DNA of 60,453 nt from Terriglobia bacterium (GTDB taxonomy: Bacteria; Acidobacteriota; Terriglobia; Terriglobales; Acidobacteriaceae). The DNA lies in NCBI GenBank assembly GCA_020073645.1, contig JAIQET010000021.1:1-60453 (forward strand), given 5' to 3'. Below, piece by piece: positions 18,275 to 26,712 of this stretch. A program made the position numbers and the translations under genes. Numbering within the stretch: the stretch's first letter is position 1; every line of letters begins with the position of its first letter. Under the pieces are notes generated by a model. That model did no database searches. It saw only the letters and a program-made list of their open reading frames with translations, and was not told where the DNA came from.

Positions 18275-19045
18275 TTACACCGCCGGCGTAATGATCTTCT
18301 TGGTCACTTCCCGGGTGAACGGCTTTCCCAGTTTGTCCGGGATGGTCTCTTTGAAGATGATCGAGTCCCCTGTGATCTTCACCACGTAGCCGTTGAACAC
18401 CGGATCGTTTTCTCGCAGGAAGTAGGCCTTGTTCATGGCGTTCACTACCACTGCGATCATCCCCACTTCCGCTTTGACCACGCCCTTCAGGTTGATCTGG
18501 TCGACCGCCAAGCAGCGCTTGCCGGTGCTGCAGCCTGAACCCACCATGGTGCGGTTGACCACGGGGTTGACAAACGGATCCCGCCGCCCGGTCAGGTTGA
18601 TCACCTTGGATGATTCCTTCTTGGCTTCCGGATTCGCCTTGTCCGCCACCGCCACCCGCTTCTTGGGCTGGGCCGGCTTGGCGGCCTTAGCCCGGGTCGC
18701 CGCCGGTCTGCCAGCGGTCTTGGGCTTGGCGGTCACGTGTGGCGCCACCGCAACCTTGGACTTGCTGGCCGGCTTGGCGTGCGACGCCGGCTTAGTGGCA
18801 GGGCCACTGCTCGCGCGCGCAGAAGCTGGTTTCGCGGGCGGGGCAGTGGCAGCTTTGCTGCTGGCCGGCGCACTCGGGTTCGCGGCCTGCCCCTGCGAGG
18901 CTGCCAGTGCCGCGTTCGAGTCGATGGCCTTCTTCTGCACCACCGCCTTCATGGTGTTGCGCGTGTTTTCGATGACGTCCGGGTTCTGCGCCCAGGCAGT
19001 TCCGGCCGCCATCCCCAATATCAGAATTCCAGTCGTCAGCTTCAT
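18275..19045 (-). CDS. pilP: Type IV pilus assembly protein PilP
   Basis: 256 aa. A signal peptide (MKLTTGILILGMAAGTAWAQ) is followed by a long Ala/Lys/Pro-rich low-complexity stretch (about residues 55-145), then the PilP-type beta domain: TGRRDPFVNPVV (about 151-162), LAVDQINLKGVVK (about 179-191) and a closing ENDPVFNGYVVKITGDSIIF-type segment. The RRDPF motif and position between pilO and pilQ identify it. No lipobox Cys is seen after the signal peptide, so it may be a soluble periplasmic rather than lipidated PilP. It links the PilNO inner-membrane complex to PilQ. The low-complexity insert makes it longer than the usual ~175 aa. Confidence 0.88.
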   Translation of the reverse strand: MKLTTGILILGMAAGTAWAQNPDVIENTRNTMKAVVQKKAIDSNAALAASQGQAANPSAPASSKAATAPPAKPASARASSGPATKPASHAKPASKSKVAVAPHVTAKPKTAGRPAATRAKAAKPAQPKKRVAVADKANPEAKKESSKVINLTGRRDPFVNPVVNRTMVGSGCSTGKRCLAVDQINLKGVVKAEVGMIAVVVNAMNKAYFLRENDPVFNGYVVKITGDSIIFKETIPDKLGKPFTREVTKKIITPAV

Positions 19046-19057
19046 AGGATTCCCTTG

Positions 19058-19702
19058 TTACCTCTTGGCCGGCTTGGGCTGGCCAGGCCGCGCCGGTGCA
19101 CTGGCCGGCACTTCCATGTCATGGCTGAAGAACGTGGTCGCCGTGCACGTCGCCACCACGCTCTCGTTCGGGGCGTATTGATAGGTGTGCTTGGTTTTGG
19201 CGTCTGAAGGCTTCTTGGTCGTCGCCACCAGCAGCCCCGAGACGTTGACGATGCGCTCCAGTTTGCCTACCCGGTCGAAAAAGCTCAGCACCGAGTAGTA
19301 GGGGCCATCCAGCTCCATCTCGAAGGGGAGCTCACTGTAGAAGTCGCGCACGCTCACCGGCTTGGAGGTGTAGCGCCGCAGTTCGATGCCCGCCTTCATC
19401 GCTTCGGCGTCCATCATCCTCATGAAACCATCGACTTCTTTCTCGTCGGGCACGATCTTGCGCTCGATATCCAGTTGCTGCTTCAGGCTGGCCAGCTGGC
19501 GCTCGATCTCCGCCAGTTTGGGCTTGTAGGCTTCCAGTTCGGCATTCTCGCGCAGCTTGACTTCCAGGCTCTGCTGCGCCGTCGCGTTGGCTTCCCGCTG
19601 GGTTTTGAACAGCGTGAAGTACAGGGCTGCGCTAATCAGCGCCGCTCCCGCCAGCAAGACCGCCCATTGCTTCACACCCGACATTTCACTGAAGTTGCCC
19701 AT
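19058..19702 (-). CDS. pilO: Type IV pilus inner-membrane protein PilO
   Basis: 214 aa. A short cytoplasmic start, one transmembrane helix (about residues 13-30; WAVLLAGAALISAALYFTLF), a coiled coil (about 36-85, rich in Glu/Leu/Gln/Lys) and a ferredoxin-like C-terminal domain (PFEMELDGPYYSVLSFFDRVGKLERIVNV, quoted in part, about 125-152). This is the PilO layout; it dimerises with PilN in the periplasm and contacts PilP. Spacing to pilP is 12 nt and to pilN 13 nt, so the genes are co-transcribed. Confidence 0.92.
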   Translation of the reverse strand: MGNFSEMSGVKQWAVLLAGAALISAALYFTLFKTQREANATAQQSLEVKLRENAELEAYKPKLAEIERQLASLKQQLDIERKIVPDEKEVDGFMRMMDAEAMKAGIELRRYTSKPVSVRDFYSELPFEMELDGPYYSVLSFFDRVGKLERIVNVSGLLVATTKKPSDAKTKHTYQYAPNESVVATCTATTFFSHDMEVPASAPARPGQPKPAKR

Positions 19703-19715
19703 AGTGTCCCGTCCC

Positions 19716-20321
19716 TTACGACTTGCCCTTGTCCCCGCCCTTTTCGCAGGTCAGGGTGAACTGAAACGCCTGCATGTCCTTGAACGAGGTGTCCTGATAG
19801 GTCTCTTTGATCTCGATGTTGCGGAAGTAGCCTGTCTTCTGCAGATTGGTCATCAGGTTGGCCACCGCATCCGCACTCAGCGCCATTCCCTGGATGTCTA
19901 CGCTCTGGCCCTCGTCCTTCATGTTGTTCAGCCACACCGCCTCGGTTCCGTTTATGGTGTCGCCGATCATGTTGAGCAGGTTCACCGGCCCGGACTGCGC
20001 GGCCCGCAACTGATCGATGACGTCGACCCGGCGCTTGTAGCTGTCGGCCTGCTTCTGGCGCTCCAGGTAGCGGGCCTTGACATCGGCCAGTTCACGGTTT
20101 TTCTGCTCCGCCTGCTGCATCTTGACGGCGATGTCCTTCTTCACCTGGTCCAGCCGGTACCAGTAGGCGAAGTTGAAAACTGCCACTAGTGCCACCACCA
20201 CCAGCACCTTCATTTTCGGAGAGCCGGCTTCGCCTACTTCCATCACGACCGCAGCCGACGCGGCCGCGCCGCCCCGCTTGTTCTTCGGTCTTGGTGCTCC
20301 CAGCAGATTGATTCGGATCAT
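19716..20321 (-). CDS. pilN: Type IV pilus assembly protein PilN
   Basis: 201 aa. The cytoplasmic N-terminal PilN motif MIRINLLGAPRPK (the INLLP-type peptide that docks into PilM, here INLLG) is at residues 1-13. One transmembrane helix follows (about 42-60; VLVVVALVAVFNFAYWY), then a coiled coil (about 65-105) and a periplasmic alpha/beta domain. Its start overlaps the end of pilM by ATGA (20318-20321), indicating translational coupling. A Gly/Ala-rich stretch (residues 14-30) between the docking peptide and membrane is longer than in Pseudomonas. Confidence 0.93.
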   Translation of the reverse strand: MIRINLLGAPRPKNKRGGAAASAAVVMEVGEAGSPKMKVLVVVALVAVFNFAYWYRLDQVKKDIAVKMQQAEQKNRELADVKARYLERQKQADSYKRRVDVIDQLRAAQSGPVNLLNMIGDTINGTEAVWLNNMKDEGQSVDIQGMALSADAVANLMTNLQKTGYFRNIEIKETYQDTSFKDMQAFQFTLTCEKGGDKGKS

Positions 20322-21373
20322 AGGTCTTCAAAACTCCTTAAGGCCAAACCTACCGCCACTGCCATCTGGCCCGCGTTCTGCTCGATCAGTTCTGCTCCCA
20401 CACCGTCCGCCGGAGGGGCAATCTTCTGGAACGGATTGAAGATCTCCACCGGTAGAGAGAACTCCTGGCGCAGCGCGTCCACCAGCCCCGGAACTTTGGA
20501 AGAGCCGCCCGCCAGGTAAATTTTTTCGATGTGCTCTCCCGCCGCACTGGCGCGGAAGAAGTCAAACGTCTTCTGGATTTCCAGCACGATGATCTCGGTC
20601 ACCTGCTGCAGGATGGGGGTCTTGGCGTCTTCGCTGACCGTGCCCACCTTGTGGCCCAGCTTCAGCGACTCGGCGTCGTCGAAGCTCAGGTCCAGTTCTT
20701 TCTGCAGCGAGTCGGTGTACTGGTGCCCGCCCACGCTGACGTCGCGCGGGAACAGGGGCGTCGTGCCCTTCACGATGTTGATATTCATCACGCTGGCACC
20801 CAGGTTCAGCAACGCGACCACCTGGCCCGGCGCGGGCTCGTAGTTGAACTCGTAGCAGTTCTGCAGCGCCAGGGCATCAATGTCCACGATAGCCGGAGTC
20901 TTCCCCGCCATCGAGAGTACGTTGGTGTAGTTGAGAATCTTGTCCTTCTTGACCGCCACCAGCAGCACGTCCATCTGCGGGCTGCCGGAATCTTCGGAGA
21001 GAATCTGGTAGTCGAGGTTCACATCGCCGAGATCGAAGGGAATGTGCTGCGCGGCTTCCTTCTGGATGGTCTCGGCCAGCTCCTGGTCGCTCATCGAGGG
21101 CAGCGAGATCTTCTTCACGATCACGGAGTGCCCACTCACCGCGGTGGCCACATTCTTGGTCTTGATCTGGTTCTCGGTAAACAGCTTGGAGATGGCGCTG
21201 GACACCGTGCCCGAGTCCACGATCATGGAGTCCACCACGATATCGGGAGCCAGCGGTTCCAGTCCCAGATGGGCGACTTCAATGCCCGCCCGCCCCCGCT
21301 TCAACTCCACTGCCTTGATGCTCGAGGAGCCCACATCCAGACCTACAATCGTCTTCGATCCGAATCCAAACAT
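20318..21373 (-). CDS. pilM: Type IV pilus assembly ATPase-like protein PilM
   Basis: 351 aa from ATG 21373 (MFGFGSKTIVGLDVGSSSIKAVEL), chosen because the family starts there; the open frame continues upstream over the HTH gene in another frame. Actin-like fold: phosphate-1 loop GLDVGSSSIK (about residues 10-19), KNVATAVSGHSVIVKKI, then LLNLGASVMNINIV (phosphate 2, about 200) and YLAGGSSKVPGL (adenosine motif, about 300). Cytoplasmic; binds the PilN N-terminal peptide. Starts 10 nt after the HTH gene and overlaps pilN by 4 nt. Confidence 0.95.
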   Translation of the reverse strand: MFGFGSKTIVGLDVGSSSIKAVELKRGRAGIEVAHLGLEPLAPDIVVDSMIVDSGTVSSAISKLFTENQIKTKNVATAVSGHSVIVKKISLPSMSDQELAETIQKEAAQHIPFDLGDVNLDYQILSEDSGSPQMDVLLVAVKKDKILNYTNVLSMAGKTPAIVDIDALALQNCYEFNYEPAPGQVVALLNLGASVMNINIVKGTTPLFPRDVSVGGHQYTDSLQKELDLSFDDAESLKLGHKVGTVSEDAKTPILQQVTEIIVLEIQKTFDFFRASAAGEHIEKIYLAGGSSKVPGLVDALRQEFSLPVEIFNPFQKIAPPADGVGAELIEQNAGQMAVAVGLALRSFEDL

Positions 21374-21383
21374 GTGCCCGCCT

Positions 21384-21617
21384 TTACTCTCCGGCAGCCT
21401 TGGCGGCCGCCTTCGGTTTCTTCTTGCTTTTCGCCTCCATCTGGCTCGACTTCTCTTCCATCCACTGGTCCAGCCTCGACTTCTTGAAGCGCCAGCGGTT
21501 GCCCAGTTTGAAGGCGGGAATCTTTTGTTCCCCAACGTACTTGTACAGCGTGTCCGGACTCACTCCCAGGTACTGCGACGCCTGGCGAATGTTCATCACT
21601 TCTCGCGAGTCGGCCAT
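21384..21617 (-). CDS. Excisionase/BldC-type helix-turn-helix protein heading the pil operon
   Basis: 77 aa. A single winged-helix MerR/excisionase-type domain: VMNIRQASQYLGVSPDTLYKYV (HTH about residues 7-28) and KIPAFKLGNRWRFKKSRLDQWM (wing and last helix, about 32-53), then a Lys/Ala tail. Such domains bind DNA in tandem; phage excisionases and BldC share the fold. There is no phage context. It is the first gene of the transcript leading to pilM, 10 nt away, so it probably regulates pilus genes, possibly its own promoter. Confidence 0.88.
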   Translation of the reverse strand: MADSREVMNIRQASQYLGVSPDTLYKYVGEQKIPAFKLGNRWRFKKSRLDQWMEEKSSQMEAKSKKKPKAAAKAAGE

Positions 21618-21740
21618 AGTCCATTTACCCTTTCCACAGAATCGAGCCCTGGTCGGCCGCTTTTTCCGGCCTGTAGGGCGAACTTGGGAGGAAACTCCTC
21701 GCGCAAAATTGCCGTCGAGTGAATTTCAGTGCCCCGAGCA

Positions 21741-21769
21741 TATATCAACCGGGAATTTGCCAAGGTCAA
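21741..21769 (-). promoter_or_regulatory. Sigma-70-like promoter of the pil operon
   Basis: On the minus strand TTGACC (21764-21769), a 17-nt spacer and GATATA (21741-21746) fit a housekeeping promoter. Transcription would begin near 21733, leaving a leader of about 115 nt before the HTH gene. Confidence 0.55.
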
Positions 21770-22070
21770 GGCGAAACACCGTGTTTTTTAGGGTTTTATG
21801 CTGGTTTTCTGGAAAGTAACCAAACGGTAGTTGCGGATGGATGCTATAGGTTGTAGTTGACTATTATAGCCATACAACCGGAAGGGGTATTTATACACCA
21901 GATTCGAGTTTTCGCCCCGTCACATAACCAAAGTACTACAGACGGTACCAAGGTATTACGACAGATGGAAGCCCCACGATTGCCAATACATCCGGCACAA
22001 AGGTCAGGAAATACCCCAAATTCTCGGTTTAAGCTCCTGCGTCCCCTGTGTCCTCCGTGGTCCATGCCTT
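21770..22070. other. Non-coding spacer between pil operon and hydrolase
   Basis: About 300 nt with AT-richer composition than its surroundings and no convincing gene. GGTTGTA and TACAACC near 21848-21880 form a possible imperfect hairpin, and 22033-22065 carries the CCTGTGTCCTCCGTGG-type low-complexity word also seen before fabI. Confidence 0.5.
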
Positions 22071-23504
22071 CTACTTCGTCCTGAGTTCCGCAATAATCCG
22101 CTGGAATTCCGCCTCAGAGCTTAGAGCTCGCAGATTCGGGTCCTGCTCCAGGTAATCAGCGTTTTTCAGTCCGCGTCTGACCGCTTCGCGGATGTCCTTG
22201 ATCGCCTGTTTCTTATTTCCCATGGCAGTCCGCGCCTCCGCCAGCAGCAAGACCGGCCAGGGTTCGTCCGGACTGACGTCCGCCATCAGTCGAAAGTAGT
22301 ATTCCGCGTTGGCAAAATGCTTGCGCGCAAATTCCACGTGTCCCGTCTCAATGCCCTGCGACCAGAGATCGTTGTAGGCGCGCAAGCGGACCAATCGCTG
22401 GTCCTCGCGTTTGGCGTGCTCGGCCTGACGTTTGAGGTAAGTCATGCCCTCCAGCAGCGCGCGTCTGCTTTCAATTTTTTGGTCAGCGCTGGCTTCGGCG
22501 AGGCCACCAAACCCGGCAGAGATGCCTGCGACCAATGATTGCTGTTCGGCAATGGCTTCGGCTTCTTTTTTTCGCGCCTTCTTCAACTCGTCCGATTTCT
22601 TGAGGGTCTCCAGTTTTCCTTCATACTCACCGACATCTTTCAGGCCGGTGAAATCCGCAACCAGCGACCGGTAGGCGCCGAGTTGAGCGATGGCGTCTTC
22701 CCCCTTCTGGGCATCGCTTGCTTCCATCTGCATTCGGTTGAAGAAACGGTCAATGAAAGCAGGCGTTCGGGGCTGGGTACCCGCCTGCATGGCCTTCAAA
22801 TGAATCCATTCGACCGCATCTTCGATCACCGCCGCCGGCGCCCACTGGTGCTCACCGGGGAACACCCGCACCCGGTAGGGCGACCCCATGTCCTCCCGCT
22901 CGCGCCGGATGGTGATGACCTCCGGCCAATTGAAGTCCTGATCCCCGACCGCAAGAAAGTAGAGAAAAGCATCCTTCTGCCAAGGCTGGCCGGTGTCAGG
23001 ATATCCGGCGCCATGGGCAATCACGCCGGCGATCTTGCACTCCGCACAGCGCAAGGCTACCAGTCCGGCGATGCGAGCCCCACCCGAGAATCCGGTGGTG
23101 TACGTCTGGCGCTCATCCAGCGAGAGCCGCGCGTGCGTGTCTTGCCACATGGCATTCGCGGCCTTTGACGATTCCGCCATCGAGAAATTTCGTGAGTTGT
23201 TGGAACCCGCCACAATGTAGCCGTATTTCTCGGCGGCATCTTTATATAGCCTAACCGGAACCCTGCCTTGCGCCCCCGGATCAAACGCGTAGATGATCGG
23301 CCAGCGCTTCGCCGGCGTGTAGGCGGAAGGCAGATACAAGGCATAGCTCTCGCTGGGATCGCCAATGCAGATTACGCTGTCGACGACCTGTCCCACCGCC
23401 AGCGGCGCGGGTGGGCTCCCCGGCGTTTGCGAGCTGGCTGGTGCAATCCCCACCCAGAGAACTACTAGAACGGCTAAGGTCCTGGCAAGCAACTCGATCC
23501 GCAT
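22071..23504 (-). CDS. Exported alpha/beta hydrolase with C-terminal helical repeats
   Basis: 477 aa with a signal peptide (cleavage near ASSQ, residue 26). The first half resembles the dienelactone hydrolase / PHB-depolymerase LpqC-like group: PSAYTPAKRWPIIYAFDPGA (about residues 59-78), nucleophile elbow TGFSGGARIAG (GxSxG, Ser about 140), acid-loop candidate VGDQDFNWPE (about 188) and final histidine in FPGEHQW (about 216). The second half (about 290-477) is helical with a coiled coil and TPR-like pairs (EYYFRLMADVSPDEPWPVLLLAEARTA, partial). An esterase-type periplasmic enzyme is likely; substrate unknown. It diverges from the PadR gene at 23645. Confidence 0.78.
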   Translation of the reverse strand: MRIELLARTLAVLVVLWVGIAPASSQTPGSPPAPLAVGQVVDSVICIGDPSESYALYLPSAYTPAKRWPIIYAFDPGAQGRVPVRLYKDAAEKYGYIVAGSNNSRNFSMAESSKAANAMWQDTHARLSLDERQTYTTGFSGGARIAGLVALRCAECKIAGVIAHGAGYPDTGQPWQKDAFLYFLAVGDQDFNWPEVITIRREREDMGSPYRVRVFPGEHQWAPAAVIEDAVEWIHLKAMQAGTQPRTPAFIDRFFNRMQMEASDAQKGEDAIAQLGAYRSLVADFTGLKDVGEYEGKLETLKKSDELKKARKKEAEAIAEQQSLVAGISAGFGGLAEASADQKIESRRALLEGMTYLKRQAEHAKREDQRLVRLRAYNDLWSQGIETGHVEFARKHFANAEYYFRLMADVSPDEPWPVLLLAEARTAMGNKKQAIKDIREAVRRGLKNADYLEQDPNLRALSSEAEFQRIIAELRTK

Positions 23505-23549
23505 CCTGCCCCCATGTTACTTCACCAAAGAAGCAGCCGCCGGTTTTGC

Positions 23550-23577
23550 AGACGACCGACGACTGAAGACTGACGAC
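23550..23577. repeat. Heptameric tandem repeat
   Basis: Four exact 7-nt units (AGACGAC, CGACGAC, TGAAGAC, TGACGAC) lie in the divergent spacer between the hydrolase and PadR genes, just before the PadR operator. Confidence 0.75.
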
Positions 23578-23582
23578 TGATT

Positions 23583-23637
23583 GTCCTATTGCTTTCCCAT
23601 AGGACTTGTGGCATCCTACTATGGCTATCCCATAGGA
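23583..23637 (+). promoter_or_regulatory. Palindromic operator pair before padR
   Basis: Site 1 is GTCCTAT (23583-23589) with perfect inverse ATAGGAC (23599-23605). Site 2 is CTATGG (23619-23624) / CCATAG (23630-23635), nested in TCCTA (23614-23618) / TAGGA (23633-23637). Both share a CCCATAGGA half. The right half of site 2 overlaps the AGGAG ribosome binding site (23634-23638), so repressor binding could block initiation. PadR autoregulation is the likely reading. Confidence 0.7.
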
Positions 23638-23644
23638 GCGGATT

Positions 23645-23986
23645 ATGACCGACAAAGCGGATGTCTGGCAAGGCACCCTGGCCCTGATGGTGCTGAAGAC
23701 TCTGGAAACCATGGGCTCGCTGCACGGATACGGCATCGCCCGCCGCATCGAACAGACCAGCGGCGAGCTGTTGTCGGTCAACTACGGCACGCTCTACCCC
23801 GCTCTTCTCAAACTCGAGCAGGAGGGTTTCATCGCCTCTGAATGGGGGGTCTCGGACAACAACCGCAAGGCCAAGTATTACAAGTTGACGCGTGCCGGCC
23901 GGAAGCAGCTCGAAAAAGAAGCGCAGGATTGGCAACAGACTACGGCCATCCTGGCGCGCTTTCTGGCCCCGTCGGAGGAGTCATGA
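23645..23986 (+). CDS. PadR-family transcriptional regulator
   Basis: 113 aa, the short PadR type. Winged-helix features: LALMVLKTLETMGSLHGYGIARRIEQTSGELLSVNYGTLYPALLKLEQEGFI (about residues 14-65, quoted family core in part) and the basic-aromatic wing KYYKLTRAGRKQLEKE (about 78-93). The start is fixed by AGGAG 6 nt upstream. Its stop overlaps the ADOP start (ATGA at 23983-23986), so the two are translationally coupled. PadR plus ADOP pairs are typical of acidobacteria. It probably represses this operon through the palindromes at 23583-23637. Confidence 0.95.
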   Translation: MTDKADVWQGTLALMVLKTLETMGSLHGYGIARRIEQTSGELLSVNYGTLYPALLKLEQEGFIASEWGVSDNNRKAKYYKLTRAGRKQLEKEAQDWQQTTAILARFLAPSEES

Positions 23987-26634
23987 AAACTCTACGCGCC
24001 CTGTTCTTGCGCCTCGGCGACCTGTTCCACAAGGAGCGGCGCGACCGCGAGCTGGCGGAGGAGATTGAAAGCCACCTCCAGATGCACATTGAAGACAACC
24101 TGCGCTCCGGCATGACTCCGCAAGAGGCCCGCCGCCAGGCCCTCATCAAACTGGGTGGTGTCGAATCCACCAAGGAAAGCTACCGTGACCGCCGCGGTCT
24201 TCCCTTGCTCGAGACCTTCATCCAGGACCTCCACTTCGGGGCCCGCATGTTGCGCCGCAACCCCAGTTTCACGGCCGTAGCCGTGCTGACTCTAGCCCTT
24301 GGCATCGGCGCGAATTCTGCAATTTTCAGCGTGGTCAACGCCGTGCTCCTCAAGCCGCTACCCTACGAGAACGGGGAACGCGTCATCACCATGCAGGGGC
24401 AAGCCCCGCGGGCAGGTATCTTCAACGTCCCCTATTCCGTCCCGGAACTCATGGATATCCGCGCCCAGAACCGCTCCCTGGATGCCGTAGTCGAATACCA
24501 CAGCATGGCGTTCATCCTGCTGGGACGGAAGGAACCGGAGCGCGTCCTGACCGGCGTGGTTTCCTGGAATTTCTTCGACGCCTTCGGTGTGAGGCCTCTT
24601 CTCGGACGAGGTTTTCGCTCCGATGACGAGCAGTCGGGCGCCCCTGCCGTACTGATCCTGAGCTACGAATACTGGATTCGCAGCTTTGGTGGCGATCCCA
24701 CCGTAGTGGGCAAGACCTTCACCATGAACGACCGCCTGCACACGGTGGTTGGGGTGCTGCCGCCGCTGCCGCAGTATCCCGACGAGAACGACGTTTACAT
24801 GCCCACCACCGCCTGCCCGTTCCGCTCCGACCCGATGATGATCGCCGACCGTACCGACCGCATGGTGAGCCTGTTCGGAGTTACGAAGCCGAACATCAGC
24901 GTGGGGCAGGCCCAGGCCGATCTGAACAGCGTCGCGGCCAACATGCAGCATGCTTATCCCAACGTGTATCCGGCTAACCTCGACATCTCCACGCGAGTGG
25001 CTTCGCTGCGCGACGAAATGACGCACAACGCCCGTCCCACCATGCTGGTTCTGCTGGGGGCCGCCGCTTTTGTCCTGCTTATTGCTTGCGCTAACGTGAC
25101 CAACCTGAATCTCGCGCGCATGGTGAAGCGCGAGCGCGAACTGGCAGTGCGCACCGCGTTGGGCGCAGGACACGGCCGGTTGCTCCGGCAACTGCTAACG
25201 GAGAGCTTCCTGCTCGCGCTCGCGGGAGCAGGAGTCGGGCTGCTCTTCGCGGAAAACGGGCTCGGCCTGCTGGTAAGCTACGTGGCCCGATTCACGCCGC
25301 GGGCGCGCGAGATCCACCTGGATGGAACGGTCCTGCTGTTTACGCTGGCCGTAGCCGTGCTGGTGAGCGTGATTTCGGGCTCCATCTCCGCCATCGACAC
25401 CCGCGCCCGCCTGGCTGGCAATTTGAAGGAAGGCAGCCAGCAATCGACCATCGGTTTAAGCCGGCGGCGGCTGCGCAACGCACTTATCGTCTCCCAGGTC
25501 ACGGTCTCGTTTCTGTTGCTCATTGGCGCCGGACTCATGTTGCGCAGCTTCGTCAAGCTCCAGCACGTGGATCCTGGCTTCGAGCCCGAGAACGTGCTCA
25601 CCATGCGCCTGAACCTGAACTTCACCAAGTACGACACTGACAACAAGCGACGCGCCTTCTATGAAGCACTGCTCGACAAGTTGCAGGGGCAGCCCGGAGT
25701 GGTTTCCGCCGCACTTGGCATGACCTTCCCGCTCAGCGGCATCGATCCCATGAACAACGACTTCACCATCGAGGGTCGCGATTCCGCGCAGTCGCTCCCC
25801 ATTGCCGATTTCCGCATCGTGTCCCCAACTTATTTTCAGACCCTTCACATCCCCATCCTCCAGGGACGGGTCTTTACCCGCCAGGACCGCCAAGACACCC
25901 CACCCGTGGCCATCGTGAACCGCACGGCCGCACGGCATTTCTGGGGCACGCAGGATCCGGTCGGCAAGCGCATTTCGACCGACAAGGGCAAGACCTGGAT
26001 CCAGATCGTGGGCGTGGTGGGCGACGTCAAGCAGTACGGGCTCGACAAAGATGCCAGCGATGAGATCTATGTTCCGCTCGTCGACAGCCCGGTTATGGGG
26101 GCCAGCCTCGTGGTCAAGACCTCGGTTGAACCGATGAGCATAGCCCGCAGGATCATCCAGCAGATCTACGCGATCGATCCCAACCAGCCGGCCGCACGGG
26201 TGGAATCGCTGGAGCAGGTACGGGCTGATTCCGTCTCTGCTCCGCGCCTCACCGCCAATCTGCTGGGCCTGTTCGCACTGCTAGCGCTGGCGATTGCCGC
26301 GGCCGGAATCGGCGGGGTCATGGCCCTCTCCGTCAGCCAGCGCACCCACGAGATCGGCATCCGGATGGCGATCGGCGCCTGGCCCAGGGAAATCCTCCGC
26401 ATGGTGCTGGGCCAGGGCCTGGTGCTCACGACCCTCGGACTCGTGCTCGGCCTCTTAGGTGCCTTCGGCGTGACTCGCATTTTGCGCGGACTCCTGTTCG
26501 AGGTCACGCCCACGGACCCGCTGACTTTCGTCGGCGTGGGCGCCGTGCTGGCCATCGCCGCGCTCTCAGCTTGTTACCTGCCCGCGCGCCGCGCCGCGCG
26601 CGTCAATCCGACCGTAGCATTGCGATGTGAGTGA
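23983..26634 (+). CDS. ADOP-family ABC-type permease (MacB/FtsX-like, no ATPase)
   Basis: 883 aa starting with the coupled ATG at 23983. An N-terminal cytoplasmic ADOP region (about residues 1-75; ELAEEIESHLQMHIEDNLRSGMTPQEARRQAL, part) precedes TM1 and a MacB periplasmic domain (about 100-290), a FtsX permease domain (about 340-460; NVTNLNLARMVKRERELAVRTALGAG), a second periplasmic domain (about 490-690) and a second FtsX domain ending RAARVNPTVALRCE. This duplicated permease without a nucleotide-binding domain is the 'acidobacterial duplicated orphan permease' type. Likely an efflux or mechanotransmission complex; the ATPase partner is not here. Confidence 0.93.
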   Translation: MKTLRALFLRLGDLFHKERRDRELAEEIESHLQMHIEDNLRSGMTPQEARRQALIKLGGVESTKESYRDRRGLPLLETFIQDLHFGARMLRRNPSFTAVAVLTLALGIGANSAIFSVVNAVLLKPLPYENGERVITMQGQAPRAGIFNVPYSVPELMDIRAQNRSLDAVVEYHSMAFILLGRKEPERVLTGVVSWNFFDAFGVRPLLGRGFRSDDEQSGAPAVLILSYEYWIRSFGGDPTVVGKTFTMNDRLHTVVGVLPPLPQYPDENDVYMPTTACPFRSDPMMIADRTDRMVSLFGVTKPNISVGQAQADLNSVAANMQHAYPNVYPANLDISTRVASLRDEMTHNARPTMLVLLGAAAFVLLIACANVTNLNLARMVKRERELAVRTALGAGHGRLLRQLLTESFLLALAGAGVGLLFAENGLGLLVSYVARFTPRAREIHLDGTVLLFTLAVAVLVSVISGSISAIDTRARLAGNLKEGSQQSTIGLSRRRLRNALIVSQVTVSFLLLIGAGLMLRSFVKLQHVDPGFEPENVLTMRLNLNFTKYDTDNKRRAFYEALLDKLQGQPGVVSAALGMTFPLSGIDPMNNDFTIEGRDSAQSLPIADFRIVSPTYFQTLHIPILQGRVFTRQDRQDTPPVAIVNRTAARHFWGTQDPVGKRISTDKGKTWIQIVGVVGDVKQYGLDKDASDEIYVPLVDSPVMGASLVVKTSVEPMSIARRIIQQIYAIDPNQPAARVESLEQVRADSVSAPRLTANLLGLFALLALAIAAAGIGGVMALSVSQRTHEIGIRMAIGAWPREILRMVLGQGLVLTTLGLVLGLLGAFGVTRILRGLLFEVTPTDPLTFVGVGAVLAIAALSACYLPARRAARVNPTVALRCE

Positions 26635-26712
26635 GAAGGAGCGGCCCAGGTTAGGTAACGCAAGAATTGTTTCGAAATCCGACCGGCATGTTCGCCGATC
26701 CAGGAGAGCACA

